Assembly: GCA_013054445.1 (NCBI GenBank)
Contig: JAAMPI010000823.1
Span: 1-24,993 of the forward strand
DNA from: Cudoniella acicularis
Lineage: Eukaryota; Ascomycota; Leotiomycetes; Helotiales; Helotiaceae
Direction of reading: 5' to 3'
DNA length: 24,993 bases
Position 1 is the first letter of the stretch. Every line of letters begins with the position of its first letter. The notes below the pieces were generated by a model. It saw only the letters and a list, made by a program, of their open reading frames with translations. It searched no databases and was not told the DNA's origin. Shown in pieces: positions 19,318-24,993 of this stretch. Both the position numbers and the translations under genes were made by a program.

Positions 19318-20239
19318 ACAGATAAATGTGTACAGGTCTTGGAGTTAAATTAGATAGGTGAAATGAAAAACAAATTGCTATACTAGCTAAGGCGTGTATT
19401 TACTGATATAAGTTTGATTCTGTAAATTACTTTACTCGTAAAAGCAAGAATATTTGTTACTATAGCAATATAACTTTGCTTTTCTCACTTCGAAACTCTA
19501 TTCTAGTTACTAATCTATAATGCTATAGATTTAATACTTAAAAGATAAAAGAAAGAAAGCTCTCTAAAGATAGTAAAAAACTATATAACCTAGCGCTGCT
19601 TCGCTAGCTATCCATTCCCTATATCCTTCTCCTTCGCTACCTCCTTCCCTATTACCCTAATAGGTAAGCTTCGCTCNTATANTACGTGCAGCGCAAGATG
19701 CACCGAGACTGGACAATCGATGTTGTCGGAACAAATACACTCACGTGAAGTCAGTCGTCAGATCTTCGCTCTCTTTCCGGTTCGGCTATCTCGCATCCCT
19801 GCTGATTGGACGCTATCGGTGGTTTGTTGGCCATGCAGATTATTGCTGCAGCGGAACAGAAACATTTGAGGGCAGAGAGCACTGAGCGGTCAGAAAGCTG
19901 GAAACGAAGAGCGCAGCGCCCAGTACTCAAGACCGAGTAGATGCAGACCGCAAGCAAGCAGACGTGTTCATAATCTATCCCTCAACCCCTTGCGCCCCCG
20001 AGAAACCCCTCGTATACCAAGGACGAAGGAATCAGAGGTTTCGCCGAGCAAACATTCGAGTCCCCCCGATCGCCATTCCACACAGGATCCTACGACGGGG
20101 GCCACCATGCGTTGAGCAAGAAGGATATCTCGAGGGCACACTTTTGAGGCAAAATCCAGGGACGAGTGGAAGTGGAGAAGTGAGGATTTGAATTGGACAA
20201 TCGCTAGGCAGACATTGGGAAGTAACCAGAAGCCCCACC
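19318..20239. other. intergenic region with AT-rich decayed block and undetermined bases
   Basis: About 19330-19600 is strongly AT-rich with many TA steps and no coding, as in RIP-degraded DNA; no transposon is recognisable. From 19600 it turns to repeated CTTCGCT motifs (CTTCGCTAGC, CTTCGCTACC, CTTCGCTC) and includes the perfect inverted repeat CTAGCG-CTGCTT-CGCTAG. Undetermined bases stand at 19677 and 19682, so a sequencing or scaffold join is possible here. The part from about 19690 is ordinary sequence and should hold the AVL9 promoter and leader. Confidence 0.5.
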
Positions 20240-22685
20240 ATGGACGGCAAGGAGACAGGTTCGACACCGCCTGCGCCAGAGATCAATGGCTTCATTCCTT
20301 TGGTTACGGTGGTGGGCTTCCATCATGCTAGGTAAGCTGCTCCAAGCATAGGCCATTGCGGGGAGAAAGACTGGCATAGGCTGACAGAATACTACAGAGG
20401 GCCCGAGGTCGAGAGCTGGTATGGGGTTGAGGAGGGAGTAGATCCTGCGGCAGACAATGACTGGCCTCTTCTGCCATTCATGGCATTGAGCGATGGCGCG
20501 CATGCGTGAGTCCTCCAAGTTGCAGCCTTTTGGACCAGAGCCATAAGCTGACAGGCCACTCGGTACAAAGGTCGTCGGAAGACTTTTCATACTTCACTCT
20601 CCTTCGGCCGGCCCGTGGATCCCTTCCTGCGACCTCCCTTTTCGGTATCTCCTGCACGCGGCAGATGGATGCGTCGTTGCTCATCAATCGTCCCGCCGAT
20701 GTGACAAGATCCACGGTACAGAAAGCCGTTGTGGTGATAGCGGACTCTCCTCAGTTCTTTGGCATGTTGAGGGAGCGATTGAGTGTGGTTACTTCAGCAT
20801 GGTTTGCTCAAAAGGAGTTTACGGATACAGAAATTCTCAAGAGGTTCCAAGACAGCCTGAAGGAAGAAAAGGAGAGAGGTGTGGGATTGGCTGAGGAAGA
20901 TAGAGAGGAATACCTGGGCATGAGTTTAAGGGAGTTAGTGAGGGAATTCCGGTGGCAGACATTGGTGCTTTTTAAATGCTGCTTGCTGCAACCTAAGGTA
21001 TGGCTCATCGCTCAATTCCAAGCCAAGGTTTGAAATTGGTACTAATGCTTAGCAGATGCTGTTCTTCGGGTCGAGGTGCGAGAGGCTCTGTATGATGCAA
21101 TTCTCCCTTATATCTCTTATACCAGGTCTTATACGGAACCTTCAAGATTGTGCAGACCCGGATTTGGATAGCTACGAGAAACAATTGGTTAAGCCAACAA
21201 GTCTGAAAACGAGTGATAGGAGTTCTTTATTGTCTTATATGGGTTTGCCTTTGCAGATTTTTGGGAAGGTTTGTAACCATACCATATTGCAGGCTTCTTC
21301 GCTAACAGCCTCAGGGGAGTCTTTTCGGTCCATATACCCCTTTGCAACAACTTGATATCCTGGCGGATTACGGCACGAAATCGTACATTGTCGGGTCCAC
21401 AAATTCTCTTCTTTTACAGCAGAAAGATCGCTACAGCGACATCCTCATAAATCTGGACGAAATGACAATAAACATAACATCCAGCTCTCTGCGATCGGCG
21501 CTTACCCTGTCTGCTGCCGACCGTCGATGGATGGATTTTATCACTCAATCTGTCAATGATACTTGGGACGAATCGAACCCCGGTCGCCCAAAGACAATGG
21601 GTTATGTTGGCTCTGAAGAATTTATTCGACTGCAGTTCGAAGAATATCTTCTTTCCCTCATTTCGGCGGTCAAGTGCCACAATTATCTGAACCATCACGC
21701 GCATAACCCAAAAGCCATGCTCCCGCAAGTCGAGGGTGACCCGTCAAGTGACTTCGGCAATGATTGGATTGAGGCATGGACACGAAGCGAGAACTATCGC
21801 ATTTGGGAGAGAAACACTGACTCGCACCTGTTTGACATTGTGGAACCTAAGCATCCATGTGCAGGCGGTCTCACAATTGATGATGTGCAGCGCCGAATCG
21901 CTGAACAAGTCAAAGAGTTTCACCTCGATGAGCGGTTTGCTGTTGGCAAGGAAGTCCTTGGCAGAAATTTGCAGGCCGGGAGGGAGAAAGCGAGCACTGT
22001 TTTCAATAAGCTGTATGCTGATATGGAAGCACTGAAAGAAAGTCAGCGGAGAAAGCACGAGGAAGCCAGGAGGGAAGCTGAAAAGGATGGCACTCCAATG
22101 CCTAGCCCAGGTTTCGCACCAGACCTCAACGGTGCCAAGCAAACTGTGCAGAGTGTTAGCAGCAAAGCGGGTGCATATATTGGCAGCTGGGGCACTTGGA
22201 TGGGCGAGAAGAGAAAGACAGGTTGGGGAAGAGCTGCGGCACCACACAAGGGGAAAGAGAATACGCCTTCTCCTCCACGATCAATGCGAAACGGGAAGTC
22301 GACAGATACAGCAAGGTCGACATCGATGGACGACCGGCCCAAGACAGGGCAAAGTTATGAGGAGAGCATCTTTGATGCAGAAGGTAATGAAGGGAATGGT
22401 AGCGTGAAGGAAGTAAAGAGAGCAGACATTGTACATTCACATCGTCCTCATCCATCGAAATTTCACGAGGAGATGAACGATTTCATAGACGCGCCGAAGG
22501 ATATTACCAAGGTAATACCGAGAGATGCGCCAAAGAGCACGACAGTAGTCGTGCCGGATGTGGTAGTTGTGGAAGAGTCCAAGAAATGGGAAGAGACTAT
22601 CCCAAACAAAGCTGACCCGGCTGAGAGAACGAGTGCCGTGGCCGAAGCGGTGGAAGATGCCACCGCTACCCCAATATCGCCATGA
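20240..22685 (+). CDS. avl9: AVL9-like late secretory pathway protein (DENN-related)
   Basis: Exons 20240-20331, 20398-20505, 20571-20997, 21056-21268 and 21315-22685 give 736 aa in frame. AVL9 acts in export from the Golgi to the cell surface and has a DENN-like fold linked to Rab control. Family signatures: IPLVTVVGFHHARGPEVE across the first splice (about 19-36), then WPLLPFMALSDGAHASSEDF and SYFTLL across the second, AVVVIADSPQFFG, LPLQIFGKGSLFGPYTPLQQ across the fourth splice, and a block ending near residue 430. Residues about 500-535 form a charged helix (KESQRRKHEEARREAEKDG), and the rest is disordered Lys/Glu/Ser/Pro-rich tail. All introns are 53-66 nt. The exon-3 acceptor was chosen at 20570 (TACAAAG) because the nearer CTGACAG site breaks the frame. 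The gene looks intact. Confidence 0.93.
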
Positions 22686-23920
22686 GGGCATTGTGATGAT
22701 AAGGAATGACGTAAGGTGTTTATGGTTACGCCTATGGCGAATGACAGACAGGATCGAAAGTACAGAACCATTGCATGGGATGAAAACTCCTCGGCGCAAG
22801 GCTTCGTGATTGGATCTATTACGATGACATGATAATATACCTACAAATCAAGATTTTTCGACGCGAGTCCGTAGTACCAACGCTTATTGTTACCCTATCT
22901 CTGCTTTTCAACTATTCTGATACGTGGTGTACATGTCTTTCTGCAGATACAATAGCACAGTATACTCTTTACAGGAAACAAAGTTATTCATGCCAAGCTC
23001 CACCATGCATAGCAGTATCACAAATATGCTCCATCTCTATCATCCTACCAAACGTCCCTCCCACAATTCCACCTCCACTCGATCTCTTTCTTTCTTTTTC
23101 CTACTCACCTATCTCAACCCCCACGCGCGATTGAAGCGGGTTTCCATCGGCTTAAAAAAAAAACAAGACCTCCTTATCCCTGTGGTGTCAGCATTTAAGG
23201 TTTCCACCTAACTTTATGCTTTCAGGCGGGTAAATGCGTAGCGCGAACACGATGTGCAACAAATTTTTGTCTTCGTTTTTTGTGCCTGTTTGCTTTTTTT
23301 TGTAAGCTTGTTTGTTGGTTTTTTTTGGTGGTCCCAAGGGGAGGGGTTTGCAAGGTTGTTTCCTGAACTCCTGGTTGGTAGATACAGTAAGTACTGTACA
23401 TCCTCGGTGTGAGAGAGGGCAGTGAGGGTTTTAGGGTAGAAAGGAGGTTTGCTAGGTTGATGAAAATAGTTATTGTGGGTGATGGATGGAATAGGATGGA
23501 ATTGTCACTAGTTGATTAATTAGGAGGCGAAAAATAAATGTCTATGTTTACGGTTGCGAGGTTTGGGGATGCGATATAGTACAATAGTGGACACGGTGGG
23601 GCTTCTGTAAAATCCGAACTGGCGGAAGCGTTTTCCTGTTGCTTGCAAAACACTTTGAAATTTCACCACCATGAGCTTTCTGAAAACACGTGAAATTCTA
23701 TTTGTGGAATATTTGAAGGTTCAGGATTGCTATCGCGTTCTTATTTCCGCATTATAATTCGTGGTTGCTTTACGATTATGAAGTGATATGTTGTAGGTGA
23801 TCGGCTAGCCCTCTAGATTTCTAACAATACAAGAAAATATATATTAAATCAAAACGACTAATAATTACATCATCATAAAGCATTCTTCTCACGATGATCT
23901 AGAACCCGTTTTCCTCTTTC
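22686..23920. other. long gene-free region downstream of AVL9
   Basis: 1.2 kb in which I find no convincing coding on either strand. Features seen: a CT-rich stretch (about 23030-23120), an A9 run at 23154-23162, long T-rich runs (about 23260-23330) including T7 to T8 tracts, and an AT-rich stretch at 23820-23880 just before the repeat array. The CT-rich block looks like a promoter or leader, but no gene starts after it within view; a non-coding transcript is possible and cannot be shown from sequence. Confidence 0.4.
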
Positions 23921-24746
23921 TTTGCTGCACATCGCAAGGAGATCTGCGCAGATCCACAAAAATAGGCTTGTAAGAGGTTGGGATGAGTCTAGAATTTTGA
24001 TTTCGTTTAGTTTGCTGCATATCGCAAAAACAATCTCCAAAGAGCCGCGTATATCACTTCTCCATGTGTTCCTCGAATGGGAGGGAAATAGCGGTTATTC
24101 TAGTGATTAATCGGGACTCTAACGTATTCTGTAGATAAAACCTCGCTTCAAAGCTTAGAGCCTAGAACCCGACTGTCTTCTTTGCTGCACATCGCAAAAA
24201 TGATATGCATAGGCCCGTTCCGTTCCTCGAATAGAAGGTAAGAAAACAGTAGTTTTTCTAAGCGAAATGGTCTAGACTGAGGGGGCTTTTCCGTAACAAG
24301 GTTTAAGCTCTGGATTCCAGAGTCTAGAATTTCAATTCGCTTATTTGCTGCACATCGCAAAATGATCTGCGCGAATTCTTACGTGTTTCCTTCCCTATTT
24401 GTTCCCCAAATAGGAGGATCAAAGGGCCTTATAGGGCCTCGAACATTTTCATACCTGGGTTTCTATCCTTTGCTGCACATCGCAAACTTGATCTGCATAG
24501 AGCCACACTTAACTGTTACCCGAATACGACAAAAGCAACCACTGTTAGAAGGCATAATAGGGTCTCGAACATTGCCATACCTAGGTCCCTTTCCTTTGTT
24601 GCACGTCGCAAAAATGATCATCGGTGGCTGTCATTTTCTGCCTTGCTCCTCGATTGGACTTGCCAGAAACAATCGTTTTCTCAACCGCTAATTGAGTCTA
24701 GAACATTGTCATACCTAAATCGCTTTCCTTTGTTGCACATCGCAAA
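23921..24746 (+). repeat. seven-copy array of an interrupted palindrome with variable spacers
   Basis: The core TTTGCTGCACATCGCAAA (arms TTTGC and GCAAA around 8 nt) occurs at 23921, 24011, 24181, 24344, 24469, 24595 and 24729, always in the same orientation, at spacings of 90, 170, 163, 125, 126 and 134 bp. The first copy ends in GCAAGG instead of GCAAA; the second has CATATC; the last two have TTTGTTG. After the core most copies continue with A(A)TGATCTGC or ATGATCATCGG; before it comes a block with TCTAGAA or CTCGAAC, and in later copies CATACCT and CTTTCC. Copies 2 and 3 have TTCCTCGAAT about 60 nt after the core; weaker variants occur in later copies. Intervening sequence is largely unique. 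The family and function are unknown to me. Confidence 0.9.
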
Positions 24747-24993
24747 ATGATCATCGGTCGTGATTACCTTATAGAAAAGTTCGATTTTTTGAAGATACAA
24801 GGAGGTTTAGAGCACGATTGCACTTTGGTACCGAAACTGCATTCGTCTCTAGTGATTCCAGAAGGGAATAGCCAGTGGAAATCTCCAAGTAGCGACGAAT
24901 TCCCGTCCTGTCAAAACAAGAGCCGATGTCCATTTTCAAAACGCAAGTAACTGCCGCAAACTAAAATAGGCGAAACACCCCGACTTACCCCAA
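24747..24993. other. unique sequence after the repeat array
   Basis: The sequence after the seventh core has no further copy before the window ends. A frame of about 67 codons is open from 24747 but has no recognisable protein, and I do not call it a gene. Confidence 0.4.

Noticed and set aside
21744..22247. Minus-strand open frame of 167 codons
   Set aside because: It lies wholly within AVL9 exon 5 on the opposite strand and shows no protein family features.
22829..23211. Overlapping plus-strand open frames after AVL9
   Set aside because: Composition is CT-rich low complexity, with no homology features, no splice pattern and no continuation.
23921..24746. Repeat-spacer layout resembling a CRISPR array
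   Set aside because: The genome is fungal, spacers vary from about 72 to 152 bp, the repeats are only 18 nt with imperfect flanks, and no cas genes are present.

Overview
The window is nuclear DNA of a filamentous ascomycete (Pezizomycotina). The evidence is many short introns of about 45-75 nt with GTAAGT-like donors and CTAAC or CTGAC branch points, fungal C6 zinc-cluster regulators, an AVL9 gene, a secreted SGNH hydrolase relic and RIP-like decay. The class Leotiomycetes is a guess from overall feel, not something the sequence proves. All gene models were spliced by eye; where exon coordinates are given, the lengths sum to an in-frame product.

Left part (67-6952) looks like a small sugar or polyol utilisation cluster. 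It holds a 12-TM MFS sugar transporter on the minus strand (9 exons), a divergently transcribed zinc-dependent medium-chain polyol/sugar-alcohol dehydrogenase (4 exons), and a Zn2Cys6 regulator on the minus strand (8 exons) that converges on the dehydrogenase. The 707-bp divergent promoter carries four copies of a GAGCACA-type element, two of them reading CGGAGCACA, which would suit the neighbouring regulator.

Middle part (7749-10482) has two unrelated plus-strand genes. One is a small P-loop kinase of the uridine kinase/phosphoribulokinase type. The other is a MYND zinc-finger protein with a pRiA4b ORF-3-like domain, whose finger is completed only if a 60-nt GC-AG intron is spliced out.

Right-centre part (10896-17439) holds an intact Zn2Cys6 regulator (13073-15347) between two decayed secreted-hydrolase genes on the minus strand. 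One is a subtilisin (S8) relic with frameshifts and the other an SGNH/GDSL esterase relic. All the clear premature stops are TAG, the pattern expected from CpA-to-TpA (RIP-like) mutation.

Right part (18079-22685) has a predicted secreted protein with an actin/Hsp70-like ATPase fold, an AT-rich decayed block with two undetermined bases, and AVL9 (late secretory pathway, DENN-like, 5 exons). From 22686 to the end I find no gene, but 23921-24746 contains seven copies of an interrupted palindrome, TTTGCTGCACATCGCAAA, set in a larger partly conserved unit with variable spacers. This array is the least explained structure in the window. I see no tRNA, rRNA, CRISPR or intact transposon.
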